The notes: generated by a model not told the origin, from the sequence alone. A DNA stretch of 15,522 bases from Porphyromonadaceae bacterium UBA4259 (GCA_002396125.1 DGWL01000044.1:27981-43502), one strand, 5' to 3'; shown: positions 1 to 8,544, numbered from the stretch's first letter. Made by a program: numbers and translations.

Positions 1-79
1 TTTAGATAAATTAGGCTGCGTCTCGTAAATAAAAATAAAAATCTTTTGTTTTTCATTTTATATTTATCTCAACTTGCAC

Positions 80-87
80 TAATTTTG
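80..87 (+). promoter_or_regulatory. Candidate -7 promoter element for mutS2
   Basis: TAATTTTG matches the Bacteroidota primary-sigma -7 consensus TAnnTTTG and is followed by C, as often seen. It lies 10 bases before the mutS2 ATG, so the predicted transcript would have a very short leader. No good TTTG -33 box lies 19-20 bases upstream, so the call rests on one element. The 97 bases before mutS2 hold nothing else I can identify. Confidence 0.4.
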
Positions 88-97
88 CACTCAACTT

Positions 98-2563
98 ATG
101 ATATACCCAAGCAATTTTGAATCGAAGATAGGCTTTACCACAGTGCGTAAAGAGATAAACTCCAGGTGCATTAGCGCCATGGGGCAAAGCTGCTGCGAGA
201 CCATGCGTTTTTCTTCCCGCTATGACGAGGTGATGTTGTGGCTTGCACAGACCAACGAGTTCCTGGCAATCATTCAGAGTAAACGGGAGTTCCCACTCAA
301 CTATTTCTTTGACATGCGCGGCACGTTAAAGGCCATTGCTGTGCCGGGTTCTCACATGACCGAGCAACAATTCTTCGACCTGCAGCGCTCGCTTGGAACG
401 GTGTCCGAGATTTTGCGTTTCTTCGAGCGTAGGGATGAGCAGCAGGAGTCTTCCTATCCGGCCCTTGCGCGCCTGGCAGGCACAATGCAATGCTTCCCCG
501 ACATTGTAACCGAGATTGGACGTGTACTCGACAAGAACGGCAACGTGAAGGATAATGCCTCGCCCTTGCTTCAGGAATTGCGGCAAGCTATAGCAAGTGC
601 CACCGCCAGCATCAATGGGCTTATGCGGCGAGTGATTAATGCGGGTCGCCAGGCGGGGTATCTCGAGAAGGACACAACTCCCAGTGTGCGCGACGGGCGT
701 CTTGTAATTCCCGTCTCACCCATGCACAAGCGCAAGATTAAAGGCATCGTTCACGACGAGAGTGCTAGCGGTCGCACCATCTTTATTGAGCCCGAGGAGG
801 TTGTCGAGGTCAATAACCGCATTCGTGAGGCCGAGAGCGAAGTGAAGCGTGAGATTATTCGCATTCTCAGTGAACTCACGGGTATGGTGCGCCCTCACGT
901 CGATGAATTGCTTGATACCTATAGGGTGCTGGGATTACTCGACTTCATTCGTGCCAAGGCTGTCTTTGCTCACGATGTTGACGCGCAGTTGCCTCACGTT
1001 GAGAAAACACCTCATGTTGAGCTGTATCATGCCGTGCATCCTGCCCTGTTACTCTCGCTGAGAGAGCAAGGAAAGGAGGTGGTGCCACTTAATATTGAAC
1101 TTAATCGTGAGCAACGCATCCTGTTGATTTCAGGCCCCAACGCCGGTGGCAAGTCGGTGTGCCTCAAGACGGTGGGCGTGGTGCAATATATGTTGCAATG
1201 TGGTGTGCTACCCACTGTGTACTATAATTCTCACATGGGCATTTTCAACAGCATCTTCATCGACATTGGCGACCAGCAGAGCATCGAGGATGACCTTAGC
1301 ACCTACAGCAGCCACTTGCAAAACATGAAGACGTTTCTGTTGCGTGGCGACAAGCGCTCAATGATTCTCATCGACGAGTTTGGTAGCGGTACTGAACCAC
1401 AGATTGGCGGTGCCATCGCTCAAGCCATTCTTGAGCAGCTCAACAAGTCACGCATCATGGGAGTTATCACCACTCACTACCAGAATCTCAAGCAGTTTGC
1501 CGACGACACGCCGGGCATTGTCAACGGTGCCATGCTCTATGACCGCCAGCTCATGAAACCGTTGTTCCAGCTCTCAATTGGCTACCCCGGTAGTTCTTTT
1601 GCCATCGAGATTGCCCGTAAAACTGGCCTGCCTCATGAGGTGATTGATAAGGCTAGCGAGATTGTGGGAAGCGACTATATCAATATGGACAAATACCTGC
1701 TCGACATTGTGCGTGATCGCAAGTACTGGGAAAACAAGCGCTACGACATTCATCAGCGTGAGAAGAAGCTTAATGCCGTCGCCGAGCAGTATAATGAGCG
1801 CCTTGAGAAACTCAATTCCGAGTACAAAGCCATCTTGAAGGAGGCACGCGGCAAGGCACTCGACATCATTGCGCAATCCAACTCGCAAGTGGAACGCACC
1901 ATCAAGGACATCAAGCAAGTGCAGGCCGAGCGTGAGAAGACACGACTTGCGCGCCAGCAACTTGAAGAGTTCAAGCAGCGCATCGCGGCGAGTGATGATG
2001 GCGACGAGGTTAAGAATCTCAAGCCTCTGCGTCCTGCAGGCAGTCCCCAGCGGGAAAAGCCCAAGAAGAACCACATTAGCAGGCGCGACATCAATAAAAT
2101 GCCACTGCAGGCAGGCGATAATGTGCTGCTCAAGGGTGGTGCGTCGACTGTGGGCACCATCATCAGCATCGACGAGAAATACGCTGTTGTCGCTTTTGGT
2201 CAGCTCAAAACTCGAGTGGAGATAGAGCGTCTTGAGCGCACACTGCGCAAGAGCCAGTCACGCGAGAAACCGTCTATTACCAATGCTACCGCCAACGAAA
2301 TCAGGGCCCGCCAGCTCAATTTCAAGTCGGAGATTGACGTGCGTGGCATGCGGGCCGACGAGGCTGTGCAAGCGGTCACCTATTTCATCGACGATGCTAT
2401 CCAGTTCTCCCACAAGACGGTGCGCATTCTCCACGGCACCGGTACCGGAGCCTTGCGCGAAGCCATTCGCCAGTATCTAAACTCAGTGGCCGGAGTGAAA
2501 AACTATCACGACGAGCACGTGCAACTGGGCGGCGCAGGCATCACTGTGGTTAACCTGGAGTGA
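98..2563 (+). CDS. mutS2: MutS2 family ATPase with C-terminal Smr domain
   Basis: The 821-residue product is a full-length MutS2. It begins with the family-typical MIYPxNFExKIGF, which supports the ATG at 98. Helical core and clamp regions precede the MutS-type ATPase: Walker A GPNAGGKS at residues 346-353 and Walker B MILIDEFGSGT at 422-432. A charged coiled coil spans about 543-632, a small beta-rich KOW-like segment about 668-708, and the Smr domain fills the C-terminus, with DVRG at 747-750 and HGTGTGALR at 779-787. It lacks the mismatch-recognition domain of MutS. Family knowledge: MutS2 splits collided ribosomes in Bacillus subtilis and restrains recombination in Helicobacter and Thermus; Smr domains can be nucleases. 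Which role dominates here cannot be read from sequence. It appears monocistronic, ending 39 bases before a terminator. Confidence 0.97.
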   Translation: MIYPSNFESKIGFTTVRKEINSRCISAMGQSCCETMRFSSRYDEVMLWLAQTNEFLAIIQSKREFPLNYFFDMRGTLKAIAVPGSHMTEQQFFDLQRSLGTVSEILRFFERRDEQQESSYPALARLAGTMQCFPDIVTEIGRVLDKNGNVKDNASPLLQELRQAIASATASINGLMRRVINAGRQAGYLEKDTTPSVRDGRLVIPVSPMHKRKIKGIVHDESASGRTIFIEPEEVVEVNNRIREAESEVKREIIRILSELTGMVRPHVDELLDTYRVLGLLDFIRAKAVFAHDVDAQLPHVEKTPHVELYHAVHPALLLSLREQGKEVVPLNIELNREQRILLISGPNAGGKSVCLKTVGVVQYMLQCGVLPTVYYNSHMGIFNSIFIDIGDQQSIEDDLSTYSSHLQNMKTFLLRGDKRSMILIDEFGSGTEPQIGGAIAQAILEQLNKSRIMGVITTHYQNLKQFADDTPGIVNGAMLYDRQLMKPLFQLSIGYPGSSFAIEIARKTGLPHEVIDKASEIVGSDYINMDKYLLDIVRDRKYWENKRYDIHQREKKLNAVAEQYNERLEKLNSEYKAILKEARGKALDIIAQSNSQVERTIKDIKQVQAEREKTRLARQQLEEFKQRIAASDDGDEVKNLKPLRPAGSPQREKPKKNHISRRDINKMPLQAGDNVLLKGGASTVGTIISIDEKYAVVAFGQLKTRVEIERLERTLRKSQSREKPSITNATANEIRARQLNFKSEIDVRGMRADEAVQAVTYFIDDAIQFSHKTVRILHGTGTGALREAIRQYLNSVAGVKNYHDEHVQLGGAGITVVNLE

Positions 2564-2602
2564 GCAAGGCAAAGGCATGGCGCTGCCTGGAAATCAATAT
2601 TT

Positions 2603-2644
2603 AAAAAACATCCCCGTTAGCAAGCGCTGGCGGGGATGGTTTTT
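2603..2644. terminator. Bidirectional intrinsic terminator between mutS2 and glgP
   Basis: A 13-base arm starting CATCCCCG (2609-2621) pairs throughout, with two G-U wobbles, with 2626-2638 ending CGGGGATG, around the loop AAGC. Six A residues (2603-2608) lie on the left and five T residues (2640-2644) on the right, so the hairpin gives a U-run on either strand. It sits between the convergent 3' ends of mutS2 and glgP and can serve both. Confidence 0.9.
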
Positions 2645-2663
2645 ATTGTGTGTTGCAAAATGG

Positions 2664-5219
2664 TTAGAACCACTTCAAGTAGGCAAAGTCTTGGCGGTTG
2701 GGGAGATTGTTGTTCCATGGATAAGCGCGGAATGCGAGGCGGAAGATGCCCGTATCCTTGATTTGATCCTTGAGTGAGTAGGTAATAATGTCTCCGTCCT
2801 CTTCAACAACCTTCATTGGAATTGTGCTGTGGAACTTGTTTTCGCCATCTACAACGTGATAAACAACAAGTTCGAGACACACGCTGCGGCCCAAGCCTGC
2901 TGTGTTGAGCTTGACGGTGGCCTCAACATTGCCGTTGTTCTGTGCGATGTCGTAGAAGCTTTCGCTCAAGTTCATGTCGTCAACAGCTACATTGTCCCAG
3001 TTCTCGACAACGTGTTCTTTCCAGGCCACAATTTCGCGTGCGAGAGCATAGTCGTTGGCACGAAGCTTCTTGCTGCGAGCAGCCTCGGGGGCGTAGAAAC
3101 GGTCGATGTAGTCACGCATCATGCGCGACATCGTGTAGTTGGGCGCAATCTGCGAGATACTGTTCTTGATATACTGAATCCACTCGGGAGAGTAGCCCTT
3201 AGAGTTCTTGGCAAAGTAGAGTGGAATAATCTCGTTCTCGAGCATTGAGTAGATGGTGGCTGCGTCGAGCTTGTCCTGCATGCTCTGGTCGGTGTAGGTG
3301 CGGTGGGAAGTCAATGCCCATCCTGCGCGCTCACGATAACCTTCGTACCACCAGCCGTCAAGTACCGAGAAGTTGAGCAAGCCGTTCATCTCGGCTTTCT
3401 CGCCACTGGTTCCCGATGCCTCGAGTGGGCGAGTGGGGGTATTCAGCCAAATGTCGACACCGGTGATGAGGCGCTTCGACACTGTCATGTCATAGTTCTC
3501 AAGGAAGATAATCTTGCCCAGAAACTCAGGCATCTTAGAAATCTCAACAATACGCTTGATGAGGTCTTTTCCGGCACCGTCGGCAGGGTGAGCTTTGCCT
3601 GCGAAGATAAACTGAACAGGGAACTTCTCGTTGTTAACGATGCGCGATAGACGGTTGAGGTCGGTGAAGAGCAGGTGGGCACGCTTGTAGGTGGCAAAGC
3701 GGCGAGCAAAACCAATGAGCAGCGCGTCGGGGTTGATTTTATCAACAATCGACATTATGCGAGTGGGGTCGCCCTGGTTCTTGAGCCATGTGGCACGGAA
3801 GTCACGACGAACAAAGTTGATGAACTTGTTCTTCAGGCGCATACGCAGGTCCCAAATCTCCTCATCGGGAACACTCTGAATGGGTGCCCAGGTCTGCATC
3901 TCTTCTTGCTTGTCGAGATAGTTGGCTCCAAACACCTTAGTGTAGTACTCTTTCCACTCCGATGCTGCCCAGGTGGGCATGTGAACACCGTTGGTGACGT
4001 AGCCAACGTGCGACTCCTCGGGAGCATAGCCTTTCCACACGCCCGCAAACATGCGCTTCGACACCTCACCGTGCAACCAGCTAACGCCGTTTGACTCCTG
4101 AGTGGTGTTGAGTGCAAACACGCTCATCGAGAATTTCTCCTGAGTGTCGGGATTTTCACGGCCCATGTTCATCAGGTCGTTCCATGTAATGCCAAGTTTT
4201 GCGGGGAACTCGCCCATGTAGCGGCCAAAGAGCTCTTCGTCGAAGTAGTCGTGACCGGCTGGAACAGGAGTGTGAACAGTGTAGAGCGATGATGCTCTCA
4301 CCACCTCAAGAGCTTCCTGGAAGCTGAGGCCTTCCTCCTGAACGTAGTCGACGAGGCGTTGCAGGTTGAGCAGTGCGGCATGACCCTCGTTGCAATGATA
4401 AATCTGAGCCTTTATACCCAGTTTCTTGAGCATGAGAATGCCACCGATGCCAAGCATATACTCCTGCTTGATGCGGTTCTCCCAATCGCCGCCATAGAGC
4501 TGGTGGGTGATAGAGCGGTCGAAGTCGCTATTCTTGTCGAGGTCGGTATCGAGCAGGTAGAGGTTCATGCGACCCACGTTCACCTTCCAGATGTTGGCAT
4601 AAACCACACGGCCGGGGTAGGGCACCTCAAGCACCATTTGCTGGCCGTCCTTGTCAATAACCGGCTCAATGGGCAGTTGGTTGAAGTTTTGGGGTTCATA
4701 ATTGGCAATCTGCTGGCCATCCATTGAGAGTGTTTGGGTAAAGTAGCCATAGCGATACAGGAAGCCCACTGCTGTCATGTCGATGCGGCGGTCACTGGCC
4801 TCCTTGATGTAGTCGCCGGCAAGGATACCCAAGCCACCTGAATATATCTTCAAGGCATTGCATAGGCCATACTCCATGCTGAAGTAGGCCACCGATGGGA
4901 ACTCCTTGCGCATGGGTTGTTCCATGTACTCCTTGAAGTGAGAATAGATAGTGTCGATTTTCTTTACCAAGTCTTCGTCGCGGCTCAACTCCTCGAGTTT
5001 TGCTGCCGACATGCGCTGAAGCATCATCACGGGGTTCTCGCCCGATGCGCGCCAAATGTCGCGGTCGAGGTAATGGAACATGGCCTTAGCCTCGCTGTTC
5101 CACACCCACCACAAGTTTTTAGACAGCTCGTCAAGTTTCTTCAACTTTTCGGGCAGTTCACTTTTCACTGTAAGATTTCTCCACACAGGAGAATTGGTGT
5201 TGCTGACTTTAATTTTCAT
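2664..5219 (-). CDS. glgP: Alpha-glucan (glycogen) phosphorylase, GT35, DUF3417-containing type
   Basis: The 851-residue product should release glucose-1-phosphate from alpha-1,4-glucan using phosphate and pyridoxal phosphate, in the cytoplasm. An N-terminal DUF3417-type region (about residues 13-110, with NLWWVWN at 35-41) precedes the phosphorylase core. Core motifs include AYFSMEYGL (111-119), IYSGGLGILAGD (125-136) and, late in the protein, EASGTSGEK, whose lysine 608 is the expected PLP Schiff-base residue. The domain order and length match the compact Thermotoga/Bacteroidota type rather than E. coli GlgP/MalP. About 85 C-terminal residues form a beta-rich tail. It follows the glycogen synthase on the same strand after 53 bases with no terminator, so the two are probably co-transcribed. 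The ATG at 5219 is preceded by an A-rich leader without a Shine-Dalgarno sequence. Confidence 0.95.
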   Translation of the reverse strand: MKIKVSNTNSPVWRNLTVKSELPEKLKKLDELSKNLWWVWNSEAKAMFHYLDRDIWRASGENPVMMLQRMSAAKLEELSRDEDLVKKIDTIYSHFKEYMEQPMRKEFPSVAYFSMEYGLCNALKIYSGGLGILAGDYIKEASDRRIDMTAVGFLYRYGYFTQTLSMDGQQIANYEPQNFNQLPIEPVIDKDGQQMVLEVPYPGRVVYANIWKVNVGRMNLYLLDTDLDKNSDFDRSITHQLYGGDWENRIKQEYMLGIGGILMLKKLGIKAQIYHCNEGHAALLNLQRLVDYVQEEGLSFQEALEVVRASSLYTVHTPVPAGHDYFDEELFGRYMGEFPAKLGITWNDLMNMGRENPDTQEKFSMSVFALNTTQESNGVSWLHGEVSKRMFAGVWKGYAPEESHVGYVTNGVHMPTWAASEWKEYYTKVFGANYLDKQEEMQTWAPIQSVPDEEIWDLRMRLKNKFINFVRRDFRATWLKNQGDPTRIMSIVDKINPDALLIGFARRFATYKRAHLLFTDLNRLSRIVNNEKFPVQFIFAGKAHPADGAGKDLIKRIVEISKMPEFLGKIIFLENYDMTVSKRLITGVDIWLNTPTRPLEASGTSGEKAEMNGLLNFSVLDGWWYEGYRERAGWALTSHRTYTDQSMQDKLDAATIYSMLENEIIPLYFAKNSKGYSPEWIQYIKNSISQIAPNYTMSRMMRDYIDRFYAPEAARSKKLRANDYALAREIVAWKEHVVENWDNVAVDDMNLSESFYDIAQNNGNVEATVKLNTAGLGRSVCLELVVYHVVDGENKFHSTIPMKVVEEDGDIITYSLKDQIKDTGIFRLAFRAYPWNNNLPNRQDFAYLKWF

Positions 5220-5272
5220 TATATTTCAATTGGTTATATTCTTCTTGGTTTATTCTTTATAATTGGTGTCAA

Positions 5273-6901
5273 TCACTTGCGAGTCGCAGCCGCTTGCAAT
5301 GCGGTGTGATAGGCATTGGTGTAGCTCTCCATGAAATGGTCCCAAGTGGCACGCTTTGAGGTTGCCTTTGCACTGCGACGCAGTTTTTCGTGCTCCTTGA
5401 TGCTCATGTGGGCAACGGTGGTGACGCTTTTCACAATCTGGTTGAGAGCCTCATCATAGCCCGAGTCGGTGCGGTGAATCACTTTTACACCGGTTTTCAT
5501 GGGGTCGGTGCCTATTTCTTTCTCTACCCATTGGCCAAAGCCTGCAAGATTGGTTGTTATGGCAGGCACGCCCATTGCCACGCTCTCCAGTGGAGTGTAG
5601 CCCCAGGGCTCATAGTAGGATGGGAAGATGGAGAGGTCAAACCCCGTGAGCAGGTCATAGTAAGTCATGTTCATGATGCCGTCATCACCATTGAGATAGC
5701 TTGGCACATAAATGACCTTTACCATGCCGCCGGCTTCGTTACGGAACCCTAGATAGTTCATCTTACCATAGATGGCATCGCTATCCTCGTTGTGGATGGT
5801 GTGGGTGATGATGGGGTTGAACAGTCCCACAGCCTTGTCGCGTTGCAGGGCGTCGCGCAGGTCGTGGCGGGCCTCCTGTGTCCAACCGGGAACCAGCACA
5901 TAGGCCACAATGCTGCGATTAAGTTCAAGCTTGGGCATGTGTCGCAATACGTTCATTGTGTCGAGGTAAAGGTCGATGCCCTTGTTGCGCATCTCGCAAC
6001 GCCCCGATGTCGCCACCAGCAGTGTGTCGCTTGGCAGTTTCTCTCCACTCAGGGCACCGGCCACGGCAAGCAGTCGCTTGCGGGCCATTTGGCGTGTGGC
6101 GGTATATTTTGCGCCTTTAGGCACATAGTTCTGCTCAAAAGCGTTGGGAGTTACCACAGGCCGGCGCTCAAGTAGCTGCTCACATTCGCGGGCAGTGACG
6201 TCGCTCACCGTTGTGAATACATCGGCCTCGTGGGCGGCGCATTTCTCGAGCGAATGTTTCGACTCCATGTTGAGCTCCTGCGCCATCTGGTCGCCGTTGT
6301 AGCCTGCCATGTAGTCGTAGAGAGGCTTGCCGTTGCCGCAGATGCTGCGACCAATGCTTGTTGCATGAGTTGTGAATACTGTTGCCACCTGTGGCATGCG
6401 CGATTTCACGTAGAGTAGTCCCATGCCTGTTGTCCACTCGTCGAAGTGAGCCACCACTCGGCTTGAGTTCTTGTGGTTGACTATACTTTCAATGACAAGC
6501 GCTGCGCCGTAGGAAAAAACGCACGACTCGTCGTAGTCGCCATAGGCATGCAATGAGTCTACGCCGTAGCGGCGCCACATCTCGGCAAAGAGTTCGTTCT
6601 TGTAGACATACAGAGCATTGTAACCAACTAGCACAGCCAGTGGATTACCGGGCACTTTCCAGCGACCGGTTTTCACCGTCATGCCTGATGGTAGCGCAGC
6701 CGAGTGCTTCCAATTATCGAGCTCGGTCTTTACTTCATCAAAAAAAGGATTTTCATCATTGCCGCACAAGTCGGGGCCAATGAATATCACTTTGTCGCCA
6801 TAGAGCTTGTGTAAAGTCTTTGCCTTTGTCGACAAAACCGCATAGATTCCGCCAACTTTATTGCAAACTTCCCAGCTTGTTTCAAACAATAGATCAAGCA
6901 T
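5273..6901 (-). CDS. GT3-family (eukaryote-type) glycogen synthase
   Basis: The 542-residue product resembles the glycogen synthases of animals and fungi (GT3, Pfam Glycogen_syn) rather than the bacterial ADP-glucose enzyme GlgA (GT5). The signs are FETSWEVCNKVGGIY at 6-20, AHFDEW at 151-156, FTTHATSIGR at 176-185, VFTTVS at 228-233, a nucleotide-binding region with R301 and K307 (GR-x5-K), and the EX7E motif EPWGYTPLE with E431 and E439. From the family, it should extend alpha-1,4-glucan from a sugar nucleotide, UDP-glucose in eukaryotes; donor use here is inferred. It is about 200 residues shorter than human GYS1 and lacks the long phosphorylated C-terminal tail. It is the first gene of a two-gene unit with glgP, giving synthesis and breakdown of the same polymer. 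No branching enzyme or GlgC is in the window. The symbol glgA is often applied but implies GT5. Confidence 0.92.
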   Translation of the reverse strand: MLDLLFETSWEVCNKVGGIYAVLSTKAKTLHKLYGDKVIFIGPDLCGNDENPFFDEVKTELDNWKHSAALPSGMTVKTGRWKVPGNPLAVLVGYNALYVYKNELFAEMWRRYGVDSLHAYGDYDESCVFSYGAALVIESIVNHKNSSRVVAHFDEWTTGMGLLYVKSRMPQVATVFTTHATSIGRSICGNGKPLYDYMAGYNGDQMAQELNMESKHSLEKCAAHEADVFTTVSDVTARECEQLLERRPVVTPNAFEQNYVPKGAKYTATRQMARKRLLAVAGALSGEKLPSDTLLVATSGRCEMRNKGIDLYLDTMNVLRHMPKLELNRSIVAYVLVPGWTQEARHDLRDALQRDKAVGLFNPIITHTIHNEDSDAIYGKMNYLGFRNEAGGMVKVIYVPSYLNGDDGIMNMTYYDLLTGFDLSIFPSYYEPWGYTPLESVAMGVPAITTNLAGFGQWVEKEIGTDPMKTGVKVIHRTDSGYDEALNQIVKSVTTVAHMSIKEHEKLRRSAKATSKRATWDHFMESYTNAYHTALQAAATRK

Positions 6902-6952
6902 TGTTTCCTGTCATTAAAAGTATATTCTCCAGTTACTCTCGGATTTAAGGTG

Positions 6953-6960
6953 CAAAATTA
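6953..6960 (-). promoter_or_regulatory. Candidate -7 promoter element for the glycogen operon
   Basis: Read on the minus strand, TAATTTTG followed by C matches the Bacteroidota -7 consensus TAnnTTTG, 51 bases upstream of the glycogen synthase ATG. A TTTG -33 box at the right spacing is not clear (TATG is at a 20-base spacing). The rest of 6961-7131 is A/T-rich, and I see no gene or hairpin in it. Confidence 0.45.
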
Positions 6961-7131
6961 ATAAAAAAACTTCAATTATACATAATAATATACATTACAT
7001 TAAACAATGAGAACTATGCAAACCTTTTACTAGCAATTCCAGTGGCAATCAGTTTTGTGCCTGTTTTGTTGCAAATGAGTGGATTATTACAGCTTATTGT
7101 GGTTAATTCATGTTAAAATCTCGCTCTTTGT

Positions 7132-7162
7132 TTTGCGGTGATGGATTTATAATCTACTTTTG
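7132..7162 (+). promoter_or_regulatory. Promoter of ssrA (Bacteroidota -33/-7 type)
   Basis: TTTG (7132-7135) is followed after exactly 19 bases by TACTTTTG (7155-7162) and then C. This fits the Bacteroidota primary-sigma consensus TTTG-N19/20-TAnnTTTG. Transcription would start near 7168, giving a leader of about 30 bases before the mature tmRNA end at 7200; RNase P would remove it. This is the best promoter match on the plus strand of the window. Confidence 0.75.
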
Positions 7163-7199
7163 CAACCCAAATTCTTACATACTCTCACACACATTACAT

Positions 7200-7602
7200 G
7201 GGGCTGATTTGGCTTTGACAGCGTGTTGAGGTGGTAAGTAAGCATGCAGAGTGACGATGCCTGTGCTCTTTAAATTCATGACATCCTAAATTTTAAATGG
7301 CGAAAACAATTACGCTCTTGCTGCTTGATTGAAGCATAGTAAATCAGCTTAATCTCTGCCCAAGGAGGCCGAGACAAGACATCACCCAGCTGCCCTTGCT
7401 CCGAGGCTTGTTGAAACGGTGGTGCTAGTATATCGGGGATAGAGAAAGACTTGTCTCGATTCTTTCTCGAAATTTAGAGACTAAGTTGCAAGTTGGTAGT
7501 CTTGAGCCTGCTTGCAATCGAAAACCAAGTCAACGACTAAGCATGTAGAAAGCTTATTAGTTCCACGTTTGGACGAGGGTTCAAACCCCTCCAGCTCCAC
7601 TA
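7200..7602 (+). ncRNA. ssrA: Transfer-messenger RNA (tmRNA)
   Basis: This RNA rescues ribosomes stalled on mRNAs without a stop codon: it enters as an alanyl-tRNA mimic and then encodes a degradation tag. The ends form a seven-base-pair acceptor stem, GGGGCTG (7200-7206) with CAGCTCC (7592-7598), including the G3-U pair (7202 with 7596) recognised by alanyl-tRNA synthetase. The T arm is GAGGG-TTCAAAC-CCCTC (7575-7591). The tag frame is at 7299-7328, and the region between it and the T arm holds the expected C/G-rich pseudoknot segments, which I did not fold in full. The encoded end after discriminator A7599 is CTA, not CCA, so CCA is presumably added after transcription. It has its own promoter and terminator. 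Confidence 0.97.
7299..7328 (+). other. tmRNA tag-peptide reading frame
   Basis: From the GGC resume codon the frame reads GENNYALAA and ends at TGA. With the alanine carried by tmRNA the appended tag would be AGENNYALAA. The ALAA end is the ClpXP-type degron, and tags of the form GExNYALAA are typical of Bacteroidales. Confidence 0.93.
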
Positions 7603-7612
7603 GCAATAGATG

Positions 7613-7647
7613 AATGCTAATGACCATTGAGGTCATTGGCATTTTTT
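7613..7647 (+). terminator. Intrinsic terminator of ssrA
   Basis: AATGCTAATGACC (7613-7625) pairs over 13 positions, with one U-G wobble, with GGTCATTGGCATT (7631-7643) around the loop ATTGA. The stem runs into six T residues (7642-7647). It starts 10 bases after the tmRNA 3' end and finishes 16 bases before the trmN start. Confidence 0.93.
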
Positions 7648-7663
7648 CGGTATTCAGTTCTAA

Positions 7664-8374
7664 ATGGCACGCGAAAAGAGATTCCGTTTCAAGCAGTTCA
7701 GTGTTGTTAACGACAAGACCGCAATGAAGGTGGGCACCGACGGTGTTCTGCTAGGTGCTTGGTGCGATGTGAATGACGCTACACGAGTGCTCGACGTGGG
7801 CACAGGATGTGGCGTGATTGCCATGATGATTGCCCAGCGACAGCCTCTAGCTCGAGTTCATGCAATCGACATCGACGGGCCATCGGTCGATGAAGCCTCG
7901 TTCAACTTTTCGCAATCGCCATGGCGCAATCGTCTTAAGGCCGTTGTGGCCGATTTTAATTATTTCGGTAGCCTTGAGAAATTTGACATCATTGTCTCTA
8001 ATCCTCCTTTTTTCACTAATGGCATTTTGCCGCCCGACGACCAGCGCAATCAGGCTCGCCACACCACAACGCTCAATTTCTCGCAACTGATAGGTAACGC
8101 CAGTCGCATGTTGACTCCTGCCGGCATTTTAGCCCTTATTACACCTGCTGATGTGGAGGATGAGATTAGGCGGCTTGCCGTTGAAAATGGCTTGTGGGTA
8201 AGGCGTTTCACAAGCGTGATTCCTGTTGAGGGTGCGGCTCCCAAGCGCATTCTGTGGGAACTGTCGCATAGCGAGGCACCATGCCAAAGCGGGACTCTTG
8301 TTATAGCTAATTCCAATCACAATTACACTCACGACTACATTGCGCTCACTCGTGACTTTTATTTGAAAATGTGA
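7664..8374 (+). CDS. trmN: tRNA1(Val) (adenine-37-N6)-methyltransferase, TrmN6/YfiC family
   Basis: The 236-residue product is a class I SAM-dependent methyltransferase, predicted to methylate N6 of adenine 37, next to the anticodon of tRNA-Val. It opens with the family block FRFKQF..DKTAMKVGTDGVLLGAW (about residues 7-33). SAM motif I is VLDVGTGCG at 42-50, an acidic residue of the SAM site lies in IDID at 68-71, and the N6-adenine catalytic motif NPPF is at 113-116. ATG 7664 is chosen because the next ATG, residue 21, would remove part of that N-terminal block. The gene begins only 16 bases after the ssrA terminator, leaving no space for a separate promoter there, so expression may depend on read-through or a promoter inside ssrA (inference). 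A related N6-adenine methyltransferase with another substrate is less likely. Confidence 0.9.
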   Translation: MAREKRFRFKQFSVVNDKTAMKVGTDGVLLGAWCDVNDATRVLDVGTGCGVIAMMIAQRQPLARVHAIDIDGPSVDEASFNFSQSPWRNRLKAVVADFNYFGSLEKFDIIVSNPPFFTNGILPPDDQRNQARHTTTLNFSQLIGNASRMLTPAGILALITPADVEDEIRRLAVENGLWVRRFTSVIPVEGAAPKRILWELSHSEAPCQSGTLVIANSNHNYTHDYIALTRDFYLKM

Positions 8375-8436
8375 TAACTCTGAATTGCCTTACCTTAAAA
8401 AAGGGATTCTTAAGTGACCTTTGTCTTGAATTTGGT

Positions 8437-8454
8437 AAAAAGCTACTTTTTTTT
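8437..8454 (+). terminator. Weak candidate terminator after trmN
   Basis: AAAAAG (8437-8442), loop CTA and a C plus eight T residues (8446-8454) could form a six-pair hairpin followed by a short U-run. The stem is almost all A-U, so it would be unstable. Nothing better lies between trmN and the next promoter. Confidence 0.27.
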
Positions 8455-8473
8455 ACTTTTTTCTGTTTTTTCC

Positions 8474-8504
8474 TTTTATTGTAAAGAGAAAAAAACTATC
8501 TTTG
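8474..8504 (+). promoter_or_regulatory. Promoter of the lipoprotein gene
   Basis: TATCTTTG (8497-8504) followed by T is an exact match to the Bacteroidota -7 element TAnnTTTG. TTTT at 8474-8477 lies 19 bases upstream and is an imperfect -33 TTTG. The predicted leader is about 35 bases. Confidence 0.55.
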
Positions 8505-8544
8505 TGAAAACTTTTATTTGTTGTTCTAAAACCTGATTTTTATT

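Noticed and set aside
1574..2074. 166-codon minus-strand open frame inside mutS2
   Set aside because: It is antisense to the MutS2 coiled coil; the leucine-rich translation is what the complement of Glu/Lys/Gln-rich codons gives.
6961..7131. Possible small gene or riboswitch in the gap between the glycogen operon and ssrA
   Set aside because: The stretch is A/T-rich with no sizeable reading frame, no conserved riboswitch core and no strong hairpin that I can find.
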